Shown here: in pieces, positions 28,984 through 40,520 of the stretch
How positions within the stretch are numbered: position 1 is the stretch's first letter
Layout: every line of letters begins with the position of its first letter
Source of the DNA: Pseudomonas moorei
GTDB lineage: Bacteria > Pseudomonadota > Gammaproteobacteria > Pseudomonadales > Pseudomonadaceae
NCBI RefSeq assembly: GCF_008801475.1
Contig: NZ_VZPP01000026.1
Span: 1-45,705, forward strand
Direction: 5' to 3'
DNA length: 45,705 bases
Translations under genes and position numbers: made by a program
Notes under the pieces: model-generated
Told to the model about the DNA's origin: nothing
What the model saw: only the letters and a program-made list of their open reading frames with translations
Databases searched by the model: none

Positions 28984-30312
28984 ATGGCTAAGCAAGGTGC
29001 TCTCTCTGCGCTCGGCAAAGGCGGTATGTCTGAACTCTGGGCTCGTCTGCGTTTTCTGTTCCTGGCGATTATCGTCTACCGAATAGGCGCACACATCCCG
29101 GTTCCAGGTATCAACCCGGACCGTCTCGCGGACCTGTTTCGACAGAATGAGGGGACCATTCTTAGCTTGTTCAACATGTTTTCCGGCGGCGCGCTGGAAC
29201 GGATGAGTATCTTTGCATTGGGGATCATGCCGTACATTTCGGCATCGATCATCATGCAGCTGATGACCGCCGTCAGCCCGCAGCTGGAGCAGTTGAAGAA
29301 GGAAGGTGAAGCTGGCCGTCGCAAGATCAGCCAGTACACCCGCTACGGCACTGTCGTCCTCGCTCTCGTTCAGGCCATTGGCATGTCCATTGGTCTGGCG
29401 GGGCAGGGCGTAGCGTTCACTGGTGACTTTGGCTTCCATTTCGTCGCGGTATCCACTTTTGTGGCTGGTGCGATGTTCATGATGTGGCTGGGTGAGCAGA
29501 TTACTGAGCGTGGTGTTGGCAACGGTATCTCGATGTTGATTTTTTCGGGTATCGTCGCCGGTCTTCCGAGAGCGATCGGGCAGTCTTTCGAGTCTGCACG
29601 TCAGGGTGATATCAACATCTTCGCCCTGGTTGCCATCGGTTTGCTGGCAGTAGCGATTATCGGTTTCGTGGTGTTCATTGAGCGTGGTCAGCGTCGTATT
29701 GCTGTTCACTACGCCAAGCGTCAGCAGGGCCGGAAGGTCTTCGCTGCGCAGACCAGCCACTTGCCGCTGAAGGTGAACATGGCCGGTGTTATTCCGGCTA
29801 TTTTCGCGAGCAGCATTTTGCTGTTCCCGGCTTCGTTGGGTGCCTGGTTCGGTCAGTCTGAAGGTATGGGCTGGTTGCAGGACATCTCGCAGTCGATCGC
29901 TCCTGGTCAGCCGTTGAATATTCTGCTGTTTAGTGCAGGGATTATTTTCTTCTGCTTCTTCTATACGGCGTTGATGTTCAATCCGAAAGACGTAGCGGAA
30001 AACCTGAAGAAGTCCGGTGCCTTTATTCCGGGCATCCGTCCAGGTGAGCAGTCTGCGCGCTACATTGATGGCGTTCTGACTCGCTTGACCATGTTCGGTG
30101 CTCTTTACATGACGGCCGTCTGCCTGTTGCCCCAGTTCCTGGTGGTTGCAGCCAACGTTCCGTTCTACCTTGGCGGGACCTCGTTGCTGATCGTGGTCGT
30201 GGTTGTGATGGACTTCATGTCCCAAGTACAATCGCACCTCGTTTCGCACCAGTACGAATCCCTGATGAAGAAAGCCAACCTGAAGGGTTACGGCAGCGGC
30301 ATGTTGCGCTGA
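28984..30312 (+). CDS. secY: Protein translocase channel subunit SecY
   Basis: A 442-residue inner-membrane channel with ten hydrophobic segments, the pore through which SecA or the ribosome drives proteins. GAHIPVPGINPDRLADLF after TM1, the GMSIGLAGQG region and the cytosolic loop with FIERGQRRIAVHYAKRQ are typical. The C-terminus ends KKANLKGYGSGMLR. Its location at the end of the spc operon, before rpmJ, is canonical. Confidence 0.98.
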   Translation: MAKQGALSALGKGGMSELWARLRFLFLAIIVYRIGAHIPVPGINPDRLADLFRQNEGTILSLFNMFSGGALERMSIFALGIMPYISASIIMQLMTAVSPQLEQLKKEGEAGRRKISQYTRYGTVVLALVQAIGMSIGLAGQGVAFTGDFGFHFVAVSTFVAGAMFMMWLGEQITERGVGNGISMLIFSGIVAGLPRAIGQSFESARQGDINIFALVAIGLLAVAIIGFVVFIERGQRRIAVHYAKRQQGRKVFAAQTSHLPLKVNMAGVIPAIFASSILLFPASLGAWFGQSEGMGWLQDISQSIAPGQPLNILLFSAGIIFFCFFYTALMFNPKDVAENLKKSGAFIPGIRPGEQSARYIDGVLTRLTMFGALYMTAVCLLPQFLVVAANVPFYLGGTSLLIVVVVVMDFMSQVQSHLVSHQYESLMKKANLKGYGSGMLR

Positions 30313-30339
30313 GTACCCATAAGGTTCGAGGAGTTGGTG

Positions 30340-30456
30340 ATGAAAGTTCGTGCATCGGTGAAAAAGCTGTGCCGTAACTGCAAGATTATTCGCCGCGAAG
30401 GTGTTGTTCGAGTAATTTGCAGCGCGGAACCGCGTCACAAACAGCGCCAAGGCTGA
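30340..30456 (+). CDS. rpmJ: 50S ribosomal protein L36 (zinc form)
   Basis: A 38-residue gene read directly: [20 protein letters not shown] and then [18 protein letters not shown]. Cys11, Cys14, Cys27 and His33 form the zinc ribbon, so this is the C+ zinc-binding paralogue. The ribosome-binding site GAGGAG is just upstream. It is last in the spc operon and is followed by a terminator. Confidence 0.97.
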
Positions 30457-30474
30457 GTGTGATTGTGCTTCAAG

Positions 30475-30504
30475 CCCGGCAGCTAGTGCGCTGCCGGGTT
30501 GATT
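30475..30504 (+). terminator. Terminator of the spc operon
   Basis: CCCGGCAGC (30475-30483) pairs with GCTGCCGGG (30490-30498) around a six-base loop, then TTGATTATTTGTTATT. The T-rich tail also contains the next -35 element. Confidence 0.75.
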
Positions 30505-30527
30505 ATTTGTTATTACAGCGATATTAT
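30499..30527 (+). promoter_or_regulatory. Candidate promoter of the alpha operon
   Basis: TTGATT (30499-30504) abuts the hairpin, followed by a 17-bp spacer and TATTAT (30522-30527). The leader contains a possible GCGCCC/GGGCGT stem before rpsM. In E. coli, S4 binds a pseudoknot at this leader; equivalence was not established. Confidence 0.65.
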
Positions 30528-30586
30528 CTCGCGCCCTATTTCTTGGCTTCCGGGGCGTAGGTAGCTGTCAATTGGAGTCCCACTGA

Positions 30587-30943
30587 ATGGCCCGTATTGC
30601 AGGCGTTAACATTCCAGATAACAAGCATACTGTTATCTCGCTGACCTACATCTATGGTGTTGGTCGCACTACTGCACAGAAAATTTGTGCAGATACTGGG
30701 GTAAACCCAGCAGCAAAGATCAAGGATCTGAGCGACGAGCAAATTGAACAGCTGCGTGGCGAAGTGGCGAAGTTCACCACTGAAGGTGACCTGCGTCGCG
30801 AAATCAACATGAAAATCAAGCGCTTGATGGACCTCGGTTGCTATCGCGGTCTGCGTCATCGTCGTGGTCTGCCAGTACGCGGTCAGCGTACCAAGACCAA
30901 CGCGCGTACCCGTAAAGGTCCGCGTAAGCCGATCCGCAAGTAA
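30587..30943 (+). CDS. rpsM: 30S ribosomal protein S13
   Basis: A 118-residue head protein that contacts P-site tRNA and bridges to L5. MARIAGVNIPDNKHTVISLT, YGVGRTTA and the C-terminal RGLPVRGQRTKTNARTRKG are diagnostic. It is the first gene of the alpha operon. Confidence 0.98.
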   Translation: MARIAGVNIPDNKHTVISLTYIYGVGRTTAQKICADTGVNPAAKIKDLSDEQIEQLRGEVAKFTTEGDLRREINMKIKRLMDLGCYRGLRHRRGLPVRGQRTKTNARTRKGPRKPIRK

Positions 30944-30973
30944 TCGCCCCAGCGAATCGACAGGAAATTAATC

Positions 30974-31363
30974 ATGGCAAAACCTGCTGCTCGTCCTCGT
31001 AAAAAAGTTAAAAAGACAGTGGTTGATGGCATCGCCCACATCCATGCATCTTTTAACAACACCATCGTGACCATTACCGACCGTCAAGGTAACGCTCTTT
31101 CCTGGGCTACCTCCGGTGGTACGGGTTTCCGCGGTTCCCGCAAGTCCACCCCGTTTGCCGCTCAAGTAGCTGCTGAACGTGCTGGTCAAGCTGCGCTGGA
31201 ATACGGCCTGAAAAACCTCGACGTAAACGTCAAAGGTCCAGGTCCAGGTCGTGAATCCGCAGTCCGCGCTTTGAACGGCTGTGGCTACAAGATCGCCAGC
31301 ATCACCGACGTGACGCCAATCCCGCACAACGGGTGCCGTCCGCCGAAGAAGCGCCGCGTGTAA
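30974..31363 (+). CDS. rpsK: 30S ribosomal protein S11
   Basis: A 129-residue platform protein near the anti-Shine-Dalgarno cleft. HASFNNTIVTITDRQGNALS and the C-terminal IPHNGCRPPKKRRV are diagnostic. It is tightly linked to rpsM and rpsD. Confidence 0.98.
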   Translation: MAKPAARPRKKVKKTVVDGIAHIHASFNNTIVTITDRQGNALSWATSGGTGFRGSRKSTPFAAQVAAERAGQAALEYGLKNLDVNVKGPGPGRESAVRALNGCGYKIASITDVTPIPHNGCRPPKKRRV

Positions 31364-31381
31364 TCCAGGAGATTGTAAAGA

Positions 31382-32002
31382 ATGGCTCGTTACATTGGTC
31401 CAAAATGCAAACTCGCTCGTCGCGAAGGCACCGATCTCTTCCTGAAGAGCGGCGTGCGCGCGATCGAATCGAAGTGCAACATTGAAGCAGCACCTGGTAT
31501 CCACGGCCAACGCCGCGGTCGCCAGTCCGATTACGGCACCCAACTGCGTGAAAAGCAGAAGGTCCGTCGTATCTACGGCGTTCTCGAGCGTCAATTCAGC
31601 GGCTACTACAAAGAAGCTGCTGGCAAGAAAGGCGCAACTGGCGAAAACCTGTTGCAACTGCTCGAATGCCGTCTGGACAACGTTGTATACCGTATGGGCT
31701 TTGGTTCGACTCGTGCCGAATCCCGTCAGCTGGTATCGCACAAGTCGATCAGCGTAAACGGTCAAACCGTTAACGTTCCGTCCTACCAGGTTCGTGCTGG
31801 TGACGTGGTTGCTGTTCGCGAGAAAGCAAAAAACCAACTTCGCATTGTCCAAGCTCTCGATCTGTGTGCCCAACGTGGCCGCGTAGAATGGGTAGAAGTA
31901 GACACTGAGAAGAAGTCGGGCGTTTTCAAGAACGTTCCAGCTCGCAGTGATCTGTCCGCCGACATCAACGAAAGCCTGATTGTCGAGCTCTACTCCAAGT
32001 AA
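31382..32002 (+). CDS. rpsD: 30S ribosomal protein S4
   Basis: A 206-residue primary 16S rRNA binder and accuracy protein with a C-terminal S4 RNA-binding domain (about residues 96-160). MARYIGPKCKLARREGTDLF is typical. It lacks the four-Cys zinc cluster found in some other bacteria. S4 is the alpha-operon repressor in E. coli. Confidence 0.98.
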   Translation: MARYIGPKCKLARREGTDLFLKSGVRAIESKCNIEAAPGIHGQRRGRQSDYGTQLREKQKVRRIYGVLERQFSGYYKEAAGKKGATGENLLQLLECRLDNVVYRMGFGSTRAESRQLVSHKSISVNGQTVNVPSYQVRAGDVVAVREKAKNQLRIVQALDLCAQRGRVEWVEVDTEKKSGVFKNVPARSDLSADINESLIVELYSK

Positions 32003-32024
32003 GGGCTAGAAAATAGGTGCATCC

Positions 32025-33026
32025 ATGCAGATTTCGGTAAATGAGTTCCTGACACCCCGCCACATTGATGTGCAGGTTGTCAGTCCAACCCGCGCCAAGA
32101 TCACTCTCGAGCCTCTCGAGCGTGGTTTTGGCCACACCCTGGGCAACGCGCTGCGCCGCATCCTGTTGTCCTCAATGCCCGGCTGTGCAGTAGTCGAGGC
32201 CGAGATTGACGGTGTGCTCCACGAGTACAGCGCCATCGAAGGTGTACAGGAAGACGTAATTGAAATCCTGTTGAACCTTAAAGGTCTGGCTATCAAGCTG
32301 CACGGCCGTGACGAAGTTACGCTGACCTTGTCGAAGAAGGGTTCGGGGGTGGTTACCGCTGCCGATATTCAGCTGGATCATGATGTCGAGATCGTTAACC
32401 CCGATCACGTAATCGCTAACCTGGCGTCTAACGGCGCCCTGAACATGAAGCTCGTTGTAGCTCGTGGTCGTGGTTATGAACCGGCAGACTCGCGTCAGAG
32501 CGATGAAGACGAAAGCCGCAGCATCGGTCGCTTGCAGCTTGACTCTTCGTTCAGCCCGGTTCGCCGTATCGCATACGTGGTGGAAAACGCCCGTGTCGAG
32601 CAGCGTACTAACCTGGACAAGCTGGTTATTGATCTGGAAACCAACGGTACTCTGGATCCTGAAGAGGCTATCCGCCGCGCCGCAACCATCCTGCAACAGC
32701 AGTTGGCTGCGTTCGTCGACCTCAAGGGTGACAGCGAACCAGTGGTAATCGAGCAAGAAGACGAGATCGATCCGATCCTGCTTCGCCCGGTTGACGATCT
32801 GGAACTGACTGTACGTTCGGCTAACTGCCTTAAGGCGGAAAACATTTACTACATCGGCGACCTGATTCAGCGTACCGAAGTAGAACTGTTGAAGACTCCG
32901 AACCTTGGCAAGAAATCCTTGACTGAAATCAAGGACGTTCTGGCCTCCCGCGGTCTGTCCCTCGGCATGCGCCTCGACAACTGGCCGCCTGCAAGTCTTA
33001 AGAAGGACGACAAGGCGACTGCCTGA
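32025..33026 (+). CDS. rpoA: DNA-directed RNA polymerase subunit alpha
   Basis: A 333-residue alpha subunit. The N-terminal domain (about 1-235; GFGHTLGNALRRILLSSMPG) dimerises and seeds polymerase assembly. The C-terminal domain (about 250-320; LELTVRSANCLKAENIYYIG, then TPNLGKKSLTEIK) binds UP elements and activators. It sits between rpsD and rplQ, as in most bacteria, so its output follows ribosome synthesis. Confidence 0.99.
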   Translation: MQISVNEFLTPRHIDVQVVSPTRAKITLEPLERGFGHTLGNALRRILLSSMPGCAVVEAEIDGVLHEYSAIEGVQEDVIEILLNLKGLAIKLHGRDEVTLTLSKKGSGVVTAADIQLDHDVEIVNPDHVIANLASNGALNMKLVVARGRGYEPADSRQSDEDESRSIGRLQLDSSFSPVRRIAYVVENARVEQRTNLDKLVIDLETNGTLDPEEAIRRAATILQQQLAAFVDLKGDSEPVVIEQEDEIDPILLRPVDDLELTVRSANCLKAENIYYIGDLIQRTEVELLKTPNLGKKSLTEIKDVLASRGLSLGMRLDNWPPASLKKDDKATA

Positions 33027-33068
33027 TCGTCGTAATCACCGAACGTAGTGTTTGGTAAGGAATGAACC

Positions 33069-33455
33069 ATGCGTCATCGTAAAAGTGGTCGTCACCTCAG
33101 CCGCACCAGCTCGCACCGCAAGGCCATGTTCCAGAACATGGCGGTGTCGCTGTTCGAGCACGAGCTGATCAAAACTACTCTGCCAAAAGCCAAAGAACTG
33201 CGCCGCGTTGCTGAGCCGCTGATCACTCTGGCCAAGACAGACAGCCTGGCTAACCGCCGTCTGGCTTTCGACCGTACTCGTTCGAAAGCTATCGTTGGTA
33301 AGCTCTTCAACGACCTGGGCAAGCGTTACGCTACCCGTGAGGGTGGCTACCTGCGCATCCTCAAGTGCGGTTTCCGCGCTGGCGACAACGCGCCTATGGC
33401 GTACGTCGAGTTGGTTGATCGTGCTGTCGGCGGTGAAGCTGTATCCGCTGAGTAA
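33069..33455 (+). CDS. rplQ: 50S ribosomal protein L17
   Basis: A 128-residue protein at the tunnel exit. MRHRKSGRHLSRTSSHRKAM and the C-terminal RILKCGFRAGDNAPMAYVEL are diagnostic. It is the last gene of the alpha operon and is followed by a strong terminator. Confidence 0.98.
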   Translation: MRHRKSGRHLSRTSSHRKAMFQNMAVSLFEHELIKTTLPKAKELRRVAEPLITLAKTDSLANRRLAFDRTRSKAIVGKLFNDLGKRYATREGGYLRILKCGFRAGDNAPMAYVELVDRAVGGEAVSAE

Positions 33456-33474
33456 GACGTCAGTCTGAAACAAG

Positions 33475-33502
33475 AAACCGGGCCTAGCGCCCGGTTTTTT
33501 GT
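33475..33502 (+). terminator. Terminator of the alpha operon
   Basis: AAACCGGGC (33475-33483) pairs with GCCCGGTTT (33489-33497) with a five-base loop, then a T-run. It marks the end of the ribosomal protein block. Confidence 0.95.
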
Positions 33503-33689
33503 GCCTGTTAGAAATGCGCTCTACGTACAAGCTTCAAACCTTCCCGGTCGGCACTATATCCGTAGGTTGATCATTAGTAATTTTCTATCGATGTCAGCAA
33601 GTTAATGAATTTGTTGCTGTCATGATGATGATCAATACTCCCTCCAAGCCGATTCGCCGGCAGTTCAAGACTGACAAAGGAAGAGACGC

Positions 33690-35144
33690 ATGAGCCAGAA
33701 CAAAACACTTACAACCGCCAGTGGCGCTCCTGTCGCCGACAACCAGAATTCTCGCTCCGCCGGCCCTCGTGGTCCTCTGTTGCTCGACGATTTCCACCTG
33801 ATCGAGAAGCTTGCACACTTCAACCGTGAAAACATTCCAGAGCGTCGTGTTCACGCCAAAGGCTCGGGTGCTTACGGCACATTTACTGTGACGCGTGACA
33901 TCACTCGCTACACCAGCGCCAAGCTGTTCGAAGCAGTGGGCAAACAAACGCCAACATTTCTACGTTTTTCCACCGTGGGCGGTGAGCGAGGGTCCGCTGA
34001 TACCGAGCGCGACCCTCGTGGCTTTGCGTTGAAGTTCTACACCGAGGAAGGTAATTGGGACATCGTTGGCAACAACACCCCAGTGTTTTTCATCCGCGAT
34101 CCGCTGAAATTCCCGGACTTCATCCATACGCAAAAGCGTTTGCCGCAAAGCAACCTCAAAAGTGCGCAGGCGATGTGGGACTTCTGGTCGTATTCGCCCG
34201 AGGCATTGCATCAGATCACCATTCTGTTTTCGGACCGGGGCATTCCTGATGGCTATCGTCATATGCACGGCTTTGGCAGCCATACCTATAGCCTGATCAG
34301 CGCCACAGGCGAGCGTCATTGGGTGAAATGGCACTACAAGACTCTGCAGGGGATCAAGAACCTGGCACCGGCGGAAGCAGCGCGCCTTGCCGGTACTGAC
34401 CCGGATTACGCCCAACGGGACCTGTTCAACGCTATCGAGCGTGGTGACTTTCCAAAATGGCGTGTGTGCATCCAGATCATGACTGAGGCTCAAGCCGCCG
34501 CGCATTATGAGAACCCATTCGACGTGACCAAAACCTGGTCGCAGAAAGAATTCCCGTTGATTGAAGTCGGTGAACTGGAGCTCAATCGCAATCCGCTCAA
34601 TTACTTCGCGGAGGTCGAGCAAGCGGCCTTTGGTCCGAGCAACATGGTGCCAGGCGTCGGTCTGTCGCCAGACCGAATGCTGCAAGGCCGCGTATTCGCT
34701 TACGCGGATGCTCACCGCTACCGTGTCGGTACCAACCATCAGCAATTGCCGGTGAATGCGCCGCGCAGCCCGGTTAACAGCTATCAGCGCGATGGTTCGA
34801 TGGCGTTGGGTTCCAATGGCGGCGCGGCACCGAACTACGAACCGAACAGTTATGTCGATTCCCCGAAGCAGGCTCCTCGTTACGCTGAGCCCGCTTTACC
34901 GTTGAACGGTTCGGCTGATCGCTACGATCATCGTGAAGATACCGATTATTACAGCCATGCCGGTGCGCTGTTTCGCTTGATGAGTGACGAGCAGCGTGCG
35001 TTATTGGTGAGCAACATCGCCGGCGCGATGGCAGGTGTATCAAGTGATGTAGTTGATCGCCAGTTGCAGCATTTCTTCAAGGCCGATCCGGCGTATGGAG
35101 AAGCAATCGCAAAGCAGCTCAACGTACAGCTTAACGTAGTCTAA
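33690..35144 (+). CDS. katA: Heme catalase KatA
   Basis: A 484-residue small-subunit monofunctional catalase that dismutates hydrogen peroxide. The active-site His55 lies in ERRVHAKGSGAYG, the catalytic Asn128 in VGNNTPVFF, and the proximal heme Tyr338 in RVFAYADAHRYR (334-345). No signal peptide is seen. AAAGGAAGAGA provides the ribosome-binding site. The position after rplQ, with a ferritin gene next, matches katA of P. aeruginosa, where OxyR and iron status control it. No convincing OxyR site was recognised in the 234-bp upstream gap. Confidence 0.96.
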   Translation: MSQNKTLTTASGAPVADNQNSRSAGPRGPLLLDDFHLIEKLAHFNRENIPERRVHAKGSGAYGTFTVTRDITRYTSAKLFEAVGKQTPTFLRFSTVGGERGSADTERDPRGFALKFYTEEGNWDIVGNNTPVFFIRDPLKFPDFIHTQKRLPQSNLKSAQAMWDFWSYSPEALHQITILFSDRGIPDGYRHMHGFGSHTYSLISATGERHWVKWHYKTLQGIKNLAPAEAARLAGTDPDYAQRDLFNAIERGDFPKWRVCIQIMTEAQAAAHYENPFDVTKTWSQKEFPLIEVGELELNRNPLNYFAEVEQAAFGPSNMVPGVGLSPDRMLQGRVFAYADAHRYRVGTNHQQLPVNAPRSPVNSYQRDGSMALGSNGGAAPNYEPNSYVDSPKQAPRYAEPALPLNGSADRYDHREDTDYYSHAGALFRLMSDEQRALLVSNIAGAMAGVSSDVVDRQLQHFFKADPAYGEAIAKQLNVQLNVV

Positions 35145-35155
35145 ATGCGAAGCAG

Positions 35156-35180
35156 AACCGCCCTTGATTGGGCGGTTTTT
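35156..35180 (+). terminator. Terminator after katA
   Basis: AACCGCCC (35156-35163) pairs with GGGCGGTT (35170-35177) through a TTGATT loop, followed by T's. It separates katA from the ferritin gene. Confidence 0.9.
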
Positions 35181-35292
35181 GCGTTAATTAAGCCGCTTTT
35201 CTCAGAATATCTTCGCTTTTATTGCGTAATCGAGTGACCTGCCAAGCGGGTTGGTTCAAACTACAGACTTTCAAGCAGGGAGATGTAGGGCG

Positions 35293-35757
35293 ATGCAAGG
35301 CCACCCAGACGTTATCGATTACCTCAACACGTTGCTGACCGGCGAACTGGCCGCGCGTGATCAATATTTCGTCCATTCGCGGATGTATGAGGACTGGGGA
35401 TTCACCAAGCTCTACGAACGTATCAATCATGAAATGGAAGAAGAAGCCGGGCATGCCGATGCGCTGATGCGTCGGATCCTGATGCTGGAAGGCACGCCAC
35501 GCATGCGTCCGGATGATCTTGATGTGGGCACCACAGTGCCTGAGATGCTTGAGGCTGATCTGCGTCTTGAGTACAAGGTCCGTGCAGCGCTGTGCAAAGG
35601 CATCGAGCTGTGCGAGCAACACAAGGACTACGTCAGTCGCGAGATCTTGCGTGTTCAGCTCAATGACACCGAAGAAGATCACACCTACTGGCTGGAAAAG
35701 CAGTTGGGTCTCATCAAGTTGATCGGTCTCGAGAACTACCTGCAATCGCACACCTGA
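35293..35757 (+). CDS. ftnA: Bacterial ferritin (FtnA type, annotated as bacterioferritin in many genomes)
   Basis: A 154-residue 24-mer-type iron-storage protein. The di-iron ferroxidase ligands Glu18, Glu51 and His54 are visible, with later Glu/His in ELCEQHKDYVSR and the NDTEEDHTYWLE segment. The heme-ligand Met52 of true bacterioferritins is Ala here (EEEAGHADAL). This matches the P. aeruginosa FtnA (PA4235) situation, where the protein lacks intersubunit heme. The frame is open to 35251, but ATG 35293 gives MQGHPDVIDYLNTLLTGELA, so it was chosen. It follows katA, consistent with joint oxidative-stress and iron handling. Confidence 0.93.
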   Translation: MQGHPDVIDYLNTLLTGELAARDQYFVHSRMYEDWGFTKLYERINHEMEEEAGHADALMRRILMLEGTPRMRPDDLDVGTTVPEMLEADLRLEYKVRAALCKGIELCEQHKDYVSREILRVQLNDTEEDHTYWLEKQLGLIKLIGLENYLQSHT

Positions 35758-35770
35758 TGGCGGCGTATAT

Positions 35771-35811
35771 AAAAAAGCCCCTGTCACTGATGAAGTGACA
35801 GGGGCTTTTTC
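35771..35811. terminator. Bidirectional terminator between ftnA and uvrA
   Basis: AAAAAAGCCCCTGTCACT pairs with AGTGACAGGGGCTTTTTC through a five-base loop. A's on one side and T's on the other let it serve both convergent genes. Confidence 0.95.
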
Positions 35812-35823
35812 TTGACCCGTGTC

Positions 35824-38658
<2,835 letters not shown>

Positions 38659-38849
38659 AGTGGCCTCGCTTGGCGGGCGTCGAAAACGTAGGAGTATACG
38701 GCCAAATACTGGATGGATGCACACTATCAAATGACGGGAGGATTGGCTTACATGAAGAGTCTGTCAGATGAGCGCGTCAAAGCGTCGCGATATACCCCGC
38801 CAATCGATGGGACTGGTAGAATCGCCGCCGGTTCACATGAGGTTTTTCC

Positions 38850-40253
38850 ATGCACGATCCCCACAGCGAACGCATGAGTGGCAGCGAGACCCGCGCGGCG
38901 AGTGGTCTGGCCCTGGTGTTTGCCTTCCGTATGCTTGGCATGTTCATGGTGTTGCCGGTATTGGCGACCTATGGGATGGACCTGGCGGGAGCGACCCCGG
39001 CCCTTATCGGGCTGGCGATTGGCGCTTACGGCCTGACCCAGGCGATTTTCCAGATTCCTTTCGGTTTCATTTCAGACCGCATCGGCCGCCGCCCGGTGAT
39101 TTACCTCGGTTTGATTATCTTTGCCCTCGGCAGCGTACTGGCGGCCAACGCCGATTCCATCTGGGGCGTGATTGCCGGACGTATCCTGCAAGGTGCCGGG
39201 GCGATATCCGCTGCGGTCATGGCCTTGTTGTCAGACCTGACCCGGGAACAGCATCGGACCAAGGCCATGGCCATGATCGGCATGACGATTGGCCTGTCGT
39301 TTGCCGTCGCCATGGTGGTCGGGCCGTTGCTGACGCGTGCTTTCGGCCTGAGCGGATTGTTCCTCGCCACGGGCGGCATGGCGCTGTTCGGCATTGTGAT
39401 CGTGATGTTCATGGTGCCGCGTTCCACCGGGCCGTTGCAGCACCGTGAGTCCGGCGTCGCGCGTCAGGCATTGATTCCGACGCTCAAGCACCCGGACCTG
39501 CTGCGCCTGGACCTGGGCATCTTTGTGTTGCACGCGATGTTGATGTCGAGCTTCGTTGCGTTGCCCCTGGCCCTGGTCGAAAAAGCCGGGCTGCCTAAAG
39601 AGCAGCACTGGTGGGTGTACCTGACCGCGCTGCTGATTTCCTTCTTCGCCATGATCCCGTTCATTATCTACGGCGAGAAGAAACGCAAAATGAAACGAGT
39701 TTTGCTCGGCGCCGTCGTGACGCTGATGTTCACTGAGCTATTCTTCTGGCAGTTCGGCGATAGCTTGCGGGCTCTGGTGATCGGGACGGTGGTGTTCTTC
39801 ACTGCGTTCAATCTGCTGGAAGCTTCCTTGCCGTCGCTGATCAGCAAGGTTTCACCGGCCGGCGGCAAAGGCACGGCCATGGGGGTGTATTCCACCAGCC
39901 AGTTCCTGGGTTCGGCACTGGGCGGCATCCTCGGTGGCTGGTTGTTCCAGCATGGCGGTTTGTCGGTTGTGTTCCTTGGATGCGCGGGTCTGGCTGCCCT
40001 CTGGCTGGCCTTTGCTGTTACCATGCGCGAACCTCCCTACGTCACGAGCCTGCGCTTGCCGTTGGCGCCCGAGGCGATCCGCGAAGCGGGTTTGGTTGAG
40101 CGCCTGAAGGCGGTCGTAGGGGTAACAGATGCAGTGATCGTCGCTGATGAAGCGGCCATTTACATCAAATTGGACACCGAACTATTGGATCGCACCACCC
40201 TTGAGCGCCTGGTGAACAACCCGGCCGAGGCAGCGTGCGTAGCCTATGGCTAA
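38850..40253 (+). CDS. MFS transporter, YajR-like, with C-terminal YAM-type domain
   Basis: A 467-residue inner-membrane protein with about 12 hydrophobic segments. Motif A is GFISDRIGRR at 72-81 and the large loop starts after about residue 190. The last ~70 residues form a soluble extension (VVGVTDAVIVADEAAIYIKL) resembling the ferredoxin-like YAM domain of E. coli YajR. The substrate is unknown; proton-coupled export is the family expectation. It is divergent from uvrA, as in P. aeruginosa, where ssb comes next. Here the stop codon lies inside a repeat. A second ATG at 38874 (MSGSETRAASG) is a possible start. Confidence 0.88.
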   Translation: MHDPHSERMSGSETRAASGLALVFAFRMLGMFMVLPVLATYGMDLAGATPALIGLAIGAYGLTQAIFQIPFGFISDRIGRRPVIYLGLIIFALGSVLAANADSIWGVIAGRILQGAGAISAAVMALLSDLTREQHRTKAMAMIGMTIGLSFAVAMVVGPLLTRAFGLSGLFLATGGMALFGIVIVMFMVPRSTGPLQHRESGVARQALIPTLKHPDLLRLDLGIFVLHAMLMSSFVALPLALVEKAGLPKEQHWWVYLTALLISFFAMIPFIIYGEKKRKMKRVLLGAVVTLMFTELFFWQFGDSLRALVIGTVVFFTAFNLLEASLPSLISKVSPAGGKGTAMGVYSTSQFLGSALGGILGGWLFQHGGLSVVFLGCAGLAALWLAFAVTMREPPYVTSLRLPLAPEAIREAGLVERLKAVVGVTDAVIVADEAAIYIKLDTELLDRTTLERLVNNPAEAACVAYG

Positions 40254-40335
40254 GGGCAATTTAAATTGACCAGAATATGATATTCAAGGGGAATTAAATT
40301 TTTCCAATGACTATCAAGGGGAATTATTTTTGTCC
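40252..40335 (+). repeat. Three 20-nt direct repeats at the edge of the variable region
   Basis: Copies lie at 40252-40271, 40286-40305 and 40316-40335, with consensus AAGGGGAATTAAATTTTTCC-like sequence. Spacings are 34 and 30 bp. The first copy overlaps the MFS stop codon. Multiple subterminal repeats of this kind occur at the ends of some insertion sequences, notably the IS21 family. Identity with any named element is not established. Confidence 0.65.
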
Positions 40336-40520
40336 GGGTCTTTCGTTATTTCATTATAGTTCCTAGCTTCTTGGTCTGATTTTCGTTCGCTCGTTTTGGC
40401 GTTTATAATCTTGCGGAGTCTACAGACCATGAAGAATCGCGGTTTTTTGTATGTCGGTATAACAAAAAAACCGCCGAAACAGACTGTGTGAAATCCTAGC
40501 AATCTGTGCAGCGCTCAAAG
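40336..40520. other. AT-rich non-coding spacer with an inverted repeat
   Basis: No gene is supported. CGGTTTTTTGT (40440-40450) and ACAAAAAAACCG (40462-40473) form an inverted repeat able to act as a terminator on either strand. The remainder has base composition unlike the GC-rich neighbours and is probably mobile-element debris. Confidence 0.5.

Noticed and set aside
28276..30450. 724-codon open frame opposite rplO-secY
   Set aside because: It spans several sense genes in antisense and has no family signature.
33503..33689. OxyR binding site upstream of katA
   Set aside because: AT-rich stretches exist, but the spaced ATAG/CTAT pattern is not convincing.
38659..38849. LexA (SOS) box in the uvrA upstream region
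   Set aside because: No CTG-N10-CAG palindrome was found. A TAGAAT before the transporter lacks a matching -35.
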